Source of the DNA: Sporosarcina ureae DSM 2281
Lineage (GTDB): Bacteria > Bacillota > Bacilli > Bacillales_A > Planococcaceae
DNA length: 64,000 nucleotides
Reading direction: 5' to 3'
NCBI RefSeq assembly: GCF_000425545.1
Contig: NZ_AUDQ01000003.1
Span: forward strand, 174,695 to 238,694
The notes below the pieces were generated by a model, which saw nothing but the letters and a program-made list of their open reading frames with translations, searched no databases and was not told where the DNA came from. Of the stretch, positions 37,398 to 47,321 are shown one piece after another. The translations under genes were made by a program, and so were the position numbers. Numbering within the stretch: position 1 is the stretch's first letter; each line of letters opens with the position of its first letter.

Positions 37398-37892
37398 TTA
37401 AATTTCCTGCGTTCCAGCATTGACGGTGCGAATATACAGGGTACTCGTATCTGGATCGAATTCAATTGTACGACCACTCGATCCACCAGTATCTTCTGCA
37501 ACAATTGGGATCGAATATCTTTTTAATTCTTTTTTTACCGCTTCTACATTACGCGGACCGATACGGATTGTATCATTTGAACCGAACTGAAACATTTGCG
37601 CACCGCCAGCAATTTTCGCTTTAATACTGAAAGGTCTAACTCCTTCTGATTTTAATAACTCCAACATAGCGTGGATGCCCGTATCTGCGAATTTCGCCAC
37701 GTTCAGTTTTGTCGATTTACCCAACTCACTGTCAGGTAACATGACATGAACCATGCCTGCTATTTTCTTCGAAGAATCATACAGTACTACACCAACACAC
37801 GATCCCAGTCCTGATGTGCGAATCGTTTGAGGAGATTTTGCAATGTTCATATCTGCAATCCCTACACGCACTACTGTTTGAACGCTTGCCAT
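37398..37892 (-). CDS. cheD: Chemoreceptor glutamine deamidase CheD
   Basis: CheD deamidates receptor glutamines and binds CheC to control CheY-P levels. The 164-aa protein shows the active-site region IRTSGLGSCVGVVLYD (Cys in GSC), the histidine in KIAGMVHVMLPDS and the IKAKIAGGAQMF segment. All are typical. The start ATG lies next to the cheC stop. It is positioned cheC-cheD-sigD as in B. subtilis. Confidence 0.94.
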   Translation of the reverse strand: MASVQTVVRVGIADMNIAKSPQTIRTSGLGSCVGVVLYDSSKKIAGMVHVMLPDSELGKSTKLNVAKFADTGIHAMLELLKSEGVRPFSIKAKIAGGAQMFQFGSNDTIRIGPRNVEAVKKELKRYSIPIVAEDTGGSSGRTIEFDPDTSTLYIRTVNAGTQEI

Positions 37893-38525
37893 CTATAAGA
37901 CACCCAACGAACTGAATATCGTGCGATAAGACGGCGGATCGGGTAACAAAAAGAAGTGGCCAGCTAAGCTCGAAACACCTTGTTTCCCTGCTTGTAAAAT
38001 TTCCGTCTCAATGACGATGACTTCATCACTGTATTGAGATACTTCGATCAGGCCAAAGCTCACAATAGCACCCACCATATCTATACTTAATGAAGGTACG
38101 GTTGGATAGATGTTTAATGAAGTAAAATCAGAAAGCGCGGATAGGTAAGAACCTGACAGGATGTTTCCCAACTCTTGTAACGCAGAAGCTCCCATACCCA
38201 AATCCTCTACATCGGTAAATGTAAACGCTACGTCCCCTGTCAATTTGCGAATAAATTGTGTAGCCGATTCAATAGTCAGTACGAAAAACATCGTGCCGGT
38301 CAAATCTCCATCGATACGGAGAAAAATACCCGCCACTACTTTTTCCGTACCACCGGCTAAATCAAACATTTCATCAAATGTAACCAGTTCAACTTTAGGT
38401 ACACGCATGTCAATTTTCTGACCTAGCAACTGAGATAGTGACGTTGCAGCGTGTGCTGCTCCAATATTCCCAATTTCCTTTAAGACATCCAGGTGCATTT
38501 CGGTGATGTCGTTTTTAGAATTCAT
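37893..38525 (-). CDS. cheC: CheY-P phosphatase CheC
   Basis: CheC dephosphorylates CheY-P and is activated by CheD, giving adaptation. The 210-aa protein has two copies of the phosphatase motif: DVLKEIGNIGAAHAATSL (about 13-30) followed by the proline in RVPKVEL, and SALQELGNILSGSYLSAL (about 110-127) followed by VPSL. A start two codons upstream exists; AAGGGG spacing favours the ATG at 38525. It overlaps cheW by 11 bases. Confidence 0.92.
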   Translation of the reverse strand: MNSKNDITEMHLDVLKEIGNIGAAHAATSLSQLLGQKIDMRVPKVELVTFDEMFDLAGGTEKVVAGIFLRIDGDLTGTMFFVLTIESATQFIRKLTGDVAFTFTDVEDLGMGASALQELGNILSGSYLSALSDFTSLNIYPTVPSLSIDMVGAIVSFGLIEVSQYSDEVIVIETEILQAGKQGVSSLAGHFFLLPDPPSYRTIFSSLGVL

Positions 38526-38982
38526 CCGCATTCCCCTTCTTGATCGGTTGTAGGACTTTTTCCAAATTCAGCATGACCAACAAACGCTTCCCTACTTTCG
38601 CCACGCCTGAAATGAATTCGGACTCCACAGATCCCACTACTTCCGGTTGAGGGCCTATTGCACTTATCGGAACATCCATCACGTCATTCGCATCATCTAC
38701 AATTAACCCGACTTCTGAACCCGCATGCGAAACGATAATAATGCAACTCGTCTCATCAAACTCTTTATATTCCATATCAAACCGTTCACGTAAGTCCACT
38801 ACTGGCGTCACTACCCCACGTAAATTTAACACTCCTTTGACATAAGAAGGCATACGGGGAACACGTGTAATCGATAGTGACTTCTCAATGGATTCTACTA
38901 CGTCAAGGCCAATTGCATATTCTTTATTCATCAATTGGAAGACGATCACTTTCATGTCGCTTACTTCTGTTGCTTTTGTCAT
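38515..38982 (-). CDS. cheW: Chemotaxis coupling protein CheW
   Basis: CheW links chemoreceptors to the kinase CheA at the polar array. The 155 aa form a single CheW domain: VIVFQLMNKEYAIGLDVVESIE, the TRVPRMPSYVKGVLNLRGVVTPVVDL segment and GLIVDDANDVMDV. The start ATG follows GAGGTGG. It lies 13 bases after cheA and overlaps cheC. Confidence 0.95.
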   Translation of the reverse strand: MTKATEVSDMKVIVFQLMNKEYAIGLDVVESIEKSLSITRVPRMPSYVKGVLNLRGVVTPVVDLRERFDMEYKEFDETSCIIIVSHAGSEVGLIVDDANDVMDVPISAIGPQPEVVGSVESEFISGVAKVGKRLLVMLNLEKVLQPIKKGNADEF

Positions 38983-38995
38983 GTCTCCACCTCGA

Positions 38996-41065
38996 TTATT
39001 TAATCAATGCATTACAGTCAATTATTAATGCTACTTGACCATTTCCTAAAATCGTAGCACCAGATATCGCAAAGACACTCTGTAAATATTCGCCGAGTGA
39101 TTTCAGTACAATTTCCTGTTGGCCAATAAATGAATCTACGACTAACCCAGCTAAACTTTCACCCTTACGAACAATTACAATCGATTGGAACTCATCTTCA
39201 TCATTACTTCTATTCTTCATTTCAAATATATCTTTTAAGTCCACCAACGGCACAATTGTTCCACGGAAATCGATTACTGGCTGATTGTGGGCATTTAAGA
39301 TATCTGCCTTTTGAATAATGGCAGTTTCAATTATGGACGACAAAGGGATAGCATAAATTTCTTTATCCAACTCTACTAACATTACCGAAATAATAGATAG
39401 AGTCAGAGGTAACTGCACCTGGAATAACGAACCTTTTCCTTCAGTGGAATCAATAGAAATATGTCCGCCAAGAGATTCGATTGTGTTTTTCACTACATCT
39501 AGACCGACACCTCGACCTGATACATCCGTAATGGAAGCCGCAGTTGAAAACCCTGAAGCTAATATCAATTCGGCTACTTGTTTATTCGTCAATGAATCGG
39601 CAGCTTCCGGACTAACAATACCCCGTTCAATTGCTTTACCTACCACGCGTTCACGGTTTACACCCGCTCCATCATCTTCGAGCTCGATAAATACATGGTT
39701 ACCCGAATGATAGGCACGTAATGTTACAGTTCCAATTTCTGGCTTGCCATTCGCAATCCGTTCTTCTGGCATTTCGATGCCGTGATCCAGAGCATTCCGA
39801 ATCAAATGAACGAGTGGATCTCCAATTTCATCAATTACGGTACGATCCAACTCTGTCTCAGCTCCGATAATTTCCAAATCGATTTTCTTATTGAGGTCAC
39901 GTGCTAATTGCCGAACCATTTTTGGAAATCTATTGAAGACTGTTTCGACAGGTACCATTCGCATATTTAAAATAATGTTTTGTAAGTCACCTGATACCCG
40001 TGTCATTCTTTCTACGGATTCATTCAATTCAGGGTTATGCAATTCACTGGCAATCGACTGAAGGCGACCACGGTCAATGACAAGCTCTTCAAATAAGTTC
40101 ATCAAAATATCGAGTCGATCAATATTTACCCGGATGGTTTTATTGGAATTGGAAGATGTCACCTTTTTAGTTTTAATAGTTTCCTTAGGTGCTTCTTTAG
40201 TTGTTATAGCTTTAGCAACAGGCATACTGGTTGTATCTATAACTTCCAGTTCAGCTTCACTATTATTCAATGGGGCTTGCTTATATTTCTGCACATACTC
40301 ATCTGTGATGTGTGTAATATGTACATCTTCTATTTCAGAAACTTTCAGTACTTTTGCCTTTAAATCTTCGGCGTCTTCTTGAGTCAATAACACAATCGTA
40401 AACTTCTGATCGAAATCCTCATTTTCTAATTGTTCTACTGTAGGAATCGTTTTGATAACTTCGCCTGACTTTTCCAAGATTTCAAATGTCATGAATACCC
40501 GAGCTACTTTCAACAAGCAATCATCACGTAGTGTAACTGTGATCTCTAATGCATTAAAGCCTTGCTCAGCAGATTGAGAAATAACCGTCAACTCAAACTC
40601 ATCATAATGAATGCCTGTCGAAGTTACGACTTCAATTAAAGCTTCCTCAGTTGTTGCTGCAGGTTCAGTTGCTAAATCAAGTGGTTGTCCAGCTTCAATC
40701 CGATTAAGAGTGTCCACTAACTTACTGACATCTTTTTTTCCGTCACCACCTGATTCGATGTCTTGTACCATTAGTTCGAGATCATCGACTGCTTCAAATA
40801 CCACATCTAAAATTTCTGTTGTAACACTGATCTTCGAGTTTCGAATTGCATCTAGGACATTCTCCATTTTATGTGTTAAATTTGCAATGTCCTCATATCC
40901 CATTGTCGCTGACATTCCTTTAAGCGTATGTGCCGCTCTAAAAACTTCATTGACAATTGCCAGATCATCTGGATTATTCTCTAGTGCCAGCAACTGTTCG
41001 CTACAAGCTTGCAAGTGTTCTTTACTCTCTTCGATGAACATGTCCAAATACTGACTTACATCCAT
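38996..41065 (-). CDS. cheA: Chemotaxis histidine kinase CheA
   Basis: CheA autophosphorylates in response to receptors and passes phosphate to CheY and CheB. The 689 aa run: Hpt domain with the phosphohistidine in FRAAHTLKGMSATMG (about residue 46), a CheY-binding P2 region, a linker, a dimerisation helix pair (SNKTIRVNIDRLDILMNLFEELVIDRGRL split), the kinase domain with HLIRNALDHGIE (N-box), DDGAGVN, GRGVGLDVV (G-boxes), and a C-terminal CheW-like domain. The start ATG follows GGGGGC. It lies directly after cheB. Confidence 0.96.
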   Translation of the reverse strand: MDVSQYLDMFIEESKEHLQACSEQLLALENNPDDLAIVNEVFRAAHTLKGMSATMGYEDIANLTHKMENVLDAIRNSKISVTTEILDVVFEAVDDLELMVQDIESGGDGKKDVSKLVDTLNRIEAGQPLDLATEPAATTEEALIEVVTSTGIHYDEFELTVISQSAEQGFNALEITVTLRDDCLLKVARVFMTFEILEKSGEVIKTIPTVEQLENEDFDQKFTIVLLTQEDAEDLKAKVLKVSEIEDVHITHITDEYVQKYKQAPLNNSEAELEVIDTTSMPVAKAITTKEAPKETIKTKKVTSSNSNKTIRVNIDRLDILMNLFEELVIDRGRLQSIASELHNPELNESVERMTRVSGDLQNIILNMRMVPVETVFNRFPKMVRQLARDLNKKIDLEIIGAETELDRTVIDEIGDPLVHLIRNALDHGIEMPEERIANGKPEIGTVTLRAYHSGNHVFIELEDDGAGVNRERVVGKAIERGIVSPEAADSLTNKQVAELILASGFSTAASITDVSGRGVGLDVVKNTIESLGGHISIDSTEGKGSLFQVQLPLTLSIISVMLVELDKEIYAIPLSSIIETAIIQKADILNAHNQPVIDFRGTIVPLVDLKDIFEMKNRSNDEDEFQSIVIVRKGESLAGLVVDSFIGQQEIVLKSLGEYLQSVFAISGATILGNGQVALIIDCNALIK

Positions 41066-41080
41066 TGTAAAGCCCCCTAG

Positions 41081-42210
41081 TTACTTCAAATTTCCAATTA
41101 TTGCTTTGGCGATCTGTTGTACATCTTTAATTTCGTCGCAAAGACCAGCATCAATTATCGCTTTGGGCATTCCATATACAACGGACGTGTTTTTGGATTC
41201 CGCTATAGTAATCGTCTTACATGAAGCACGTAATAATTCCATACCTTCTTTGCCGTCATATCCCATGCCTGTCATGATCGCCGTAATATATTCTAGTTCT
41301 TTATGTGTTGATGCTGATTCTAATAACACGTTTACTGCAGGGCGATGTCCAGAACGCGGCGCTTCGTCCCCGTCCAAAACAACTTGATAACCCTTTCCAA
41401 ATTTTTCAAACTTCAAATGCAAGCCGCCTGGCGCGATATAAGCTGTCCCATTTTCGATCGGTTCTCCGTGTTCAGCTTCTTTAACTGTAATCTCACTCAG
41501 ACCATTCAGTCGTTCGGCCAAAGATTTAGTAAATCCAGGTGGCATATGCTGGACAATTAGAATTGGATATGGAAATTCTGCTGGAAACCTTGTAATAACT
41601 TCTTGCAAGGCCCTTGGTCCACCTGTCGATGTGCCTATTATAACAAACTTCTTAGCAATAAGTGTCTTTTTTTAGGTATGTTTACTGTTTTCACAGGAAT
41701 TATTGGAGCTTTTCTGCTTTCTTTCTCTATGTTTTGTCTACCTGTCGTTGCTGTATGACGCTTTTGTATTGGTGTTATTTGTCGCGTCAATGTTTGAATG
41801 ACTACATTTGATGCCGCAAATACTTTCTCCACAATTTCTTTTTCGATCTCATGAAGATTTAATGAAATAGCACCACCAGGTTTTGCTATCACGTCGACAG
41901 CTCCGTATTCTATCGCCAGAACTGCATTTTCTGTATTATGTTTTGTCGTACTTGATAATATCACTACAGGGATCGGCATTTGATCCATAATGAACTTTAG
42001 AGCTTCCAGTCCATTCATTACAGGCATTTCAATGTCCATCGTAATGACATCGGGCTGAAGATCACGTACTTTTTCCACTGCGTCTTTGCCATTTCTAGCA
42101 ATGCCGATCACTTCCATCATAGGGTGTTTATTCAACATGTCAGAAATTAACTTCCGCATAAAAGCCGAGTCATCTACAACGAGAACTCGTTTTTTCTTTG
42201 TGATGATCAA
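41081..42210 (-). pseudogene. cheB: Chemotaxis methylesterase CheB, frameshifted in the linker
   Basis: CheB removes methyl groups from chemoreceptors when phosphorylated. Here the gene is in two frames. The upstream part encodes the receiver domain (RVLVVDDSAFMRKL, phospho-acceptor Asp in DVITMDIEMPVMNG) and stops at 41638. The downstream part encodes the esterase domain, with catalytic Ser in IGTSTGGPRAL, His in QHMPPGF and Asp in MTGMGYDGKEG. The frames meet at seven A on the coding strand (41667-41673) in the linker; one extra A, or a -1 slip, restores P-K-K-K-T-L-I-A-K-K and a full-length protein of about 376 aa. The start is probably TTG at 42210. It may be a real lesion, a slippage site or a sequence error. 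Confidence 0.85.
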
Positions 42211-42211
42211 A

Positions 42212-43078
42212 CTACACACGCCCCTTCAGAAAAACACCTTTAATTTTATCTAAGAATCCAGAGGTTTCAATAGAGGTGCACGGTTTGTTGCCGTGAATAA
42301 ATGTGTCCGCAATCGCTAGCATTCGCTTGCTAACTTTTGCATTAGGATATAATTTGACGAAAGGGACTTGAGCGATTACCGCATTACGCACATGAATGTC
42401 GTCCGGTAAAAACCCTAAAACACTAGGATCTACGGATAAAAATTTTCGCATAGCTAGCTGAAGACGCGCAACGGAATCACGTCCATCTTGCTCCTTTAGA
42501 ACACGGTTACTGACTATTTTAATAGTTTTGCTCGCATCTTGAAGACAGATGAACTTAATCATCGAATATGCATCCGTAATAGAAGTTGGCTCCGGTGTCG
42601 CAATTAAAACAATCTCATCCATTGCCAAAATCAAATCAATTGAACTCTTCGTTGCTCCTGCTCCCATATCGAATAATATGACATCATATTCCATCTGCAA
42701 AACAGAGAATGCCTCAATTAGTCGTTCAAACATCATGTCCGACCACTCGACCACACTTTCTAGGCCAGATCCACCCGCAATAAATGCAAGATTTTCTTCA
42801 ATTGGTGTCACGACATTCTGTAATTGTTGCTGATCAGTCAAATAATCTTTTAGATGATACGTTGGTGTAGCGCCAAATAATATATGAATATTACCCATTC
42901 CGATATCCATGTCTACAATTAATACTTTTTTGCCTTTCGCAACGAGTGCATATGAGAAATTAGCAGTAAAGTTCGATTTGCCTACCCCGCCTTTACCACT
43001 GACAATGGCAATTGCGCGAGCCACTGGTCGTTGACTTTTCATCATTTTTAGTCGCAGTGCTTCCGCCTGATCATGCAT
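42212..43078 (-). CDS. flhG: Flagellar number regulator FlhG (MinD-like ATPase)
   Basis: FlhG is a membrane-associated ATPase that works with FlhF to set the number and pattern of flagella and delivers FliM/FliY to the C-ring. The 288 aa start MHDQAEALRLKM, a DQAxxLR-type FlhF-activating motif, followed by the deviant Walker A SGKGGVGKSNF (about residue 30), VDMDIGMGN and VILFDMGAGA. The C-terminus may hold an amphipathic helix (FLDKIKGVFLKGR). I chose the ATG at 43078, which has AGGTGA. It overlaps flhF by 8 bases. Confidence 0.93.
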   Translation of the reverse strand: MHDQAEALRLKMMKSQRPVARAIAIVSGKGGVGKSNFTANFSYALVAKGKKVLIVDMDIGMGNIHILFGATPTYHLKDYLTDQQQLQNVVTPIEENLAFIAGGSGLESVVEWSDMMFERLIEAFSVLQMEYDVILFDMGAGATKSSIDLILAMDEIVLIATPEPTSITDAYSMIKFICLQDASKTIKIVSNRVLKEQDGRDSVARLQLAMRKFLSVDPSVLGFLPDDIHVRNAVIAQVPFVKLYPNAKVSKRMLAIADTFIHGNKPCTSIETSGFLDKIKGVFLKGRV

Positions 43079-44183
43079 TTGAATCACCTGCTAATAGAAG
43101 ATCCAATATCTTTTCCAAGCTGGCTTCTGCCAAGTCCTCAGGTACTTCTTGTCCATCGGTGAAGTATGCCATCCCTAAATCGTATTTCAGCATCAAATTA
43201 ATAATCGACCCGACTGAATTGGTTTCATCGGTTTTGGTAAATATGAATTTTTTGATTGGAAACTTATCAAATTGTCCAATGATAGTGTCCATATCCTGTT
43301 CCTTTGACGTAGTAGATAACACAAGAAACGTTTCCATATCTAATGAAAAATCAATGAGTTTCGATAAATCATCGACATATTTTGCTTCTTTATAATTTCG
43401 TCCTGCTGTATCGATAAATATGAGATCAAGATCTTTTAACTTTTCGATTGCGGTGCAGAAGTCTTGTTCGTTATAAGCAATTTCGACTGGTGCCTGAAGT
43501 AAATTGGCGTATGTTCGTAATTGTTCAATTGCCGCAATTCGGTACGTATCGGTCGTAATAAAACCGACTTTCTTTTTTTCTTCCAATAATGCACGTGCGG
43601 CGATTTTCGCAATAGTCGTTGTTTTCCCCACACCAGTCGGGCCTAGTACATTAATAAACTTTTTCTCATATGAGATTCCGCCGAAAGGTATGTTGCGAAG
43701 ACGATCACTGAACCACGTTCTAATTAATTCTATTTGCTGTTCATCAGTAAAATCGATCTTATCTTGCTTCATTCGATTGAACACTAGATTGCCAATATCA
43801 GTGATATGTTCGCTTGCCAGACCTTGCATCTGTAACTTCTTCAATATAGGTAGTAGTTCATCAGGATACTTTTCAAATGACTGATCAACTGGTTGTATAT
43901 CTTTCAGCATTTGCTTAATCTCCCGCATTTCTCGTTGCATACGTTCAACAGACTCCGGTTCTGCAACAGCTTGCACAGAACGGACTTGTGATTCATATGT
44001 ACGCTCAGCATTCGTTTTATCATAACTTGCAACCACTTCTACTGAACGTTTACGAAAAAGGCCCAAAAAGCCTTTTGTTTTCGTAACGTTTGAACTTAGA
44101 ATGACGGCGTCGTCTCCAAAATCTTCACGGACTTTCACCATAGCTTCGACCATAGTAGATGCTGTATACTTTTTCATTTTCAT
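43071..44183 (-). CDS. flhF: Flagellar SRP-type GTPase FlhF
   Basis: FlhF is an SRP-family GTPase that marks the site of flagellar assembly. The 370 aa have an N-terminal B domain (MKMKKYTASTMVEAMVKVREDFG), an N domain and the G domain with VLGPTGVGKTTTIAKIAA (about 195), TTDTYRIAAIEQL, LIFIDTAGRN and FTKTDET. The ATG overlaps the last base of the flhA stop (TAATG), so translation is coupled. Confidence 0.94.
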   Translation of the reverse strand: MKMKKYTASTMVEAMVKVREDFGDDAVILSSNVTKTKGFLGLFRKRSVEVVASYDKTNAERTYESQVRSVQAVAEPESVERMQREMREIKQMLKDIQPVDQSFEKYPDELLPILKKLQMQGLASEHITDIGNLVFNRMKQDKIDFTDEQQIELIRTWFSDRLRNIPFGGISYEKKFINVLGPTGVGKTTTIAKIAARALLEEKKKVGFITTDTYRIAAIEQLRTYANLLQAPVEIAYNEQDFCTAIEKLKDLDLIFIDTAGRNYKEAKYVDDLSKLIDFSLDMETFLVLSTTSKEQDMDTIIGQFDKFPIKKFIFTKTDETNSVGSIINLMLKYDLGMAYFTDGQEVPEDLAEASLEKILDLLLAGDSNA

Positions 44184-46213
44184 TAAATATCCACCACCCC
44201 TACACTTTGGACTTCCACTGATGCTTCTAATTCATTATAGGAGAGTATAGGTATCTGTGGGAAATACCGCTCCGTAATTTGACGTAAGTACATACGAATA
44301 GCAGGTGAACATAAAATTACAGGTGATTGGTCCAGCATAGCTACCCGTTCTACTTCTTGCGCAATTCGTTCCAAGATTAGTTGCGATTGTGATGGGTCAA
44401 TAGAAAGGAAGTTCCCCTGTTCAGTCTGTTGGATACTATCAGCAATCAGTTTCTCTACTTTCCCAGAGACTGTTAATACTTTTAACGCCCCGTTACCTAC
44501 TACAAATTGACTTGTGATCTGACGCGCCAGTGATTGTCGGGCGTATTCTGTCAGTACATCCACATCGGATGTGTACTTTGAATAATCTGCAAGCGTCTCA
44601 AAAATGATCGGTAAGTTTCGGACGGAAACTTGTTCGTTCAATAATTTAGCAAGCACTTTTTGTATCTCGCCAATAGATAATGGAGTCGGTGTAAGTTCAT
44701 CAACCAAAATCGGATATGTTTCGTGTACGTGATCTACTAATTGCTTGGTTTCCTGACGTCCTAGTAAATCGGATGCATTAGCACGAATGACTTCAGTCAA
44801 ATGTGTAGATACAACACTTGGTGGATCCACGACTGTGTAGCCCATAATTTCTGCATCTTCTTTCGCTTCTTCAGTAATCCATTTCGCCGGCAATCCAAAC
44901 GAAGGCTCTACAGTATCTATTCCCTCTATTAAATCTTCGCCCCCAGGACTCATAGCTAGATAATGATCTAATAATAATTCTCCCCTAGCCATTTCATTCC
45001 CTTTAATTTTGATACGATATTCATTTGGTTGTAATTGGATATTATCCCGGATACGAACAACTGGAATGACGAGTCCAAGTTCTATCGCCAACTGACGACG
45101 AATCATAACCACTCGATCCAGCAAATCTCCACCTTGCGTTGCATCTACAAGTGGAATGAGACCATAACCGAATTCAAACTCAATGGGGTCAACATTCAGG
45201 AGGTCCACGACATTTTCAGGTCTTTTTAATCCTTCAGTCTCTACATTTTCTTCCATCTCTAATAATTCATCTGGGTCTTCATCTTCTTTACGTGACATCA
45301 TAAACGCACCCATTGCGAGTGCACCTGCAATCGGAATGGTTAATACATCATTAATTGGCGTGGCTAGACCTAATAATAGAACGGTAATCGATGCTACATA
45401 AAGTAATTTAGGCTGTCCTAGTAACTGATTCGTTATGTCCGTACCTAAGTTTCCCTCTGATGCAGCACGTGTAACTACGATACCTGTCGCCGTTGAAATC
45501 AACAGGGCTGGTATTTGAGAAACAATTCCATCCCCGACAGTAAGTGTAGAGAACTGAAGTGCTGCTTCCGCAAACGGCAACCCCATCTGCACGACACCAA
45601 TAATCATACCGACCAATAAGTTGATCATAACGATGATAATCCCGGCAATCGCATCCCCTTTAACGAATTTTGTCGCACCGTCCATAGCACCATAGAAATC
45701 GGCTTCATTACTTACTTTTTCACGCCGTGTGCGGGCTTCTATATCGGAAATCATTCCTGCGTTTAAGTCGGCATCAATACTCATTTGCTTACCCGGCATT
45801 GCATCAAGCGTAAAACGTGCTGCAACTTCGGAAACACGCTCCGAACCTTTTGTTATTACAATAAACTGAATGATGATCAAAATAACAAAAACTACTAGTC
45901 CCACAATAATATTTCCACCGGTAACGAATGTACCAAATGTGTCAACTACTCCACCTGCATTACCTTCCGACAGAATCGCACGTGTTGTAGAAACGTTAAG
46001 TCCTAGACGGAATAATGTGAGTAATAATAATAGCGAGGGAAAGATAGAGAATTGTAGTGCTTCCTGCATATTCATAGCAGTTAGTAAAACCATTAACCCA
46101 AGTGTGATATTGATAATAATCAAGAAACTTAATAACCAAGGTGGTAACGGGATGACAAGCATCGCAATGATCATAATAACCGCCGCGAGTACTCCTATAT
46201 CTTTAAACTGCAT
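44183..46213 (-). CDS. flhA: Flagellar type III export protein FlhA
   Basis: FlhA forms the nonameric export gate ring of the flagellar type III system. The 676 aa have about eight N-terminal membrane segments (about 1-310), the FHIPEP-family cytoplasmic loop (RFTLDAMPGKQMSIDADLNAG, about 150), and a large cytoplasmic C-terminal domain that docks substrates and chaperones. The loop region with KFVKGDAIAGIII is typical. The start ATG follows AGTAGGG. It lies 24 bases after flhB. Confidence 0.95.
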   Translation of the reverse strand: MQFKDIGVLAAVIMIIAMLVIPLPPWLLSFLIIINITLGLMVLLTAMNMQEALQFSIFPSLLLLLTLFRLGLNVSTTRAILSEGNAGGVVDTFGTFVTGGNIIVGLVVFVILIIIQFIVITKGSERVSEVAARFTLDAMPGKQMSIDADLNAGMISDIEARTRREKVSNEADFYGAMDGATKFVKGDAIAGIIIVMINLLVGMIIGVVQMGLPFAEAALQFSTLTVGDGIVSQIPALLISTATGIVVTRAASEGNLGTDITNQLLGQPKLLYVASITVLLLGLATPINDVLTIPIAGALAMGAFMMSRKEDEDPDELLEMEENVETEGLKRPENVVDLLNVDPIEFEFGYGLIPLVDATQGGDLLDRVVMIRRQLAIELGLVIPVVRIRDNIQLQPNEYRIKIKGNEMARGELLLDHYLAMSPGGEDLIEGIDTVEPSFGLPAKWITEEAKEDAEIMGYTVVDPPSVVSTHLTEVIRANASDLLGRQETKQLVDHVHETYPILVDELTPTPLSIGEIQKVLAKLLNEQVSVRNLPIIFETLADYSKYTSDVDVLTEYARQSLARQITSQFVVGNGALKVLTVSGKVEKLIADSIQQTEQGNFLSIDPSQSQLILERIAQEVERVAMLDQSPVILCSPAIRMYLRQITERYFPQIPILSYNELEASVEVQSVGVVDI

Positions 46214-46237
46214 GCCATCCCTACTTTCTTATATAAC

Positions 46238-47320
46238 TTATATTTTCTTTTGAATTCGATATACATAGGCTAAAATTTCTGCGATTGCTTTAAAGAACTG
46301 TTCAGGTATTCGATCTCCAATCTCTACTTCGTCATACATAGCACGTGCTAGAGGTCGATTTTCTACCATGACAATATCGTGCTCAGCGGCAATCATTTTA
46401 ATTTTTTGTGCGACAAAATCTGCACCTTTTCCAACAACGATTGGTGAATCCATTTGATCTTCATCGTACTTCAACGCAATAGCAAAATGTGTAGGATTGG
46501 TGATCACTACATCCGCTTCCGGTATCTCTTGCATCATCCGACGCATCGCCATTTCACGCTGACGCTGTCTAATACGCGATTTGATCAACGGATCACCGTC
46601 CATATTCTTACTTTCATCTTTAATATCTTGTTTAGACATTTTAAGATTTTTTTCATAATCAAATTTCTGATAAAGAAAATCCAAAATGGATATGAACAAT
46701 AACACCAATGAGGCAATAATCCCCATCATTCCGACTAATTTCGCTACAGTCACCAGTGTTACTTGTGGTGTTCTAAAAGCCAAGTCGAGCACTTGTCCCA
46801 AATTGCTCCATATAATAAGTGTTGTAACGGTTCCAATAAAAGAAATTTTTAATATGGATTTCAATAACTCTACTATTGCACGAATAGAAAAAATTCGTTT
46901 TAACCCTTTGATTGGATCAATTTTCTTTAAATCAAACTTTAACGTCTCTGCAGTGAATAAGAGACCAAATTGTAGCAAGTTGGCTGCGATACTCGCAATA
47001 ACTGCGATCAACATAATTGGCAATAAAATGATAGCCATTTGTTTAATAACGCTTATGTATACTAACATGACCTGTTCTTGATCCATGGATTTTATTGGAA
47101 TAAAGTGCGTAAAAGATTCTCGAAAAAAAACAAAGAAATTATCCCGGATAAAACCTGCAGCAAAGAACATAAATATAAAAATTGAAAGGAGTACAATCGC
47201 AGCCGTTACGTCTTGACTCTTTAGTACTTGCCCTTTCTTTCTGGAATCTTCTCGTTTTTTCGGAGTAGCTTTTTCTGTCTTCTCACCGGCAAAAAATTGT
47301 AAATCTAGCCTTAGTAACAA
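46238..47320 (-). CDS. flhB: Flagellar export switch protein FlhB
   Basis: FlhB switches export from rod/hook to filament substrates by autocleavage. The 360 aa have four membrane segments and a cytoplasmic domain with the self-cleaving NPTH in VVITNPTHFAIAL (about residue 260). A GTG three codons upstream is embedded in the ribosome-binding site itself. The TTG at 47320 has GGAGGTG at 6-base spacing and gives (L)LLRLDLQFFAGEKTEK, which aligns exactly with the B. subtilis start, so I chose it. It begins two bases into the fliR stop region. Confidence 0.93.
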   Translation of the reverse strand: MLLRLDLQFFAGEKTEKATPKKREDSRKKGQVLKSQDVTAAIVLLSIFIFMFFAAGFIRDNFFVFFRESFTHFIPIKSMDQEQVMLVYISVIKQMAIILLPIMLIAVIASIAANLLQFGLLFTAETLKFDLKKIDPIKGLKRIFSIRAIVELLKSILKISFIGTVTTLIIWSNLGQVLDLAFRTPQVTLVTVAKLVGMMGIIASLVLLFISILDFLYQKFDYEKNLKMSKQDIKDESKNMDGDPLIKSRIRQRQREMAMRRMMQEIPEADVVITNPTHFAIALKYDEDQMDSPIVVGKGADFVAQKIKMIAAEHDIVMVENRPLARAMYDEVEIGDRIPEQFFKAIAEILAYVYRIQKKI

Positions 47321-47321
47321 G

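Noticed and set aside
40611..41054. 147-codon plus-strand open frame opposite cheA
   Set aside because: Low-complexity Ser/Thr-rich antisense translation of the Hpt region; not a gene.
43436..43633. Minus-strand frame inside flhF in another register
   Set aside because: It lies wholly within the conserved GTPase domain of flhF and shows no independent start.
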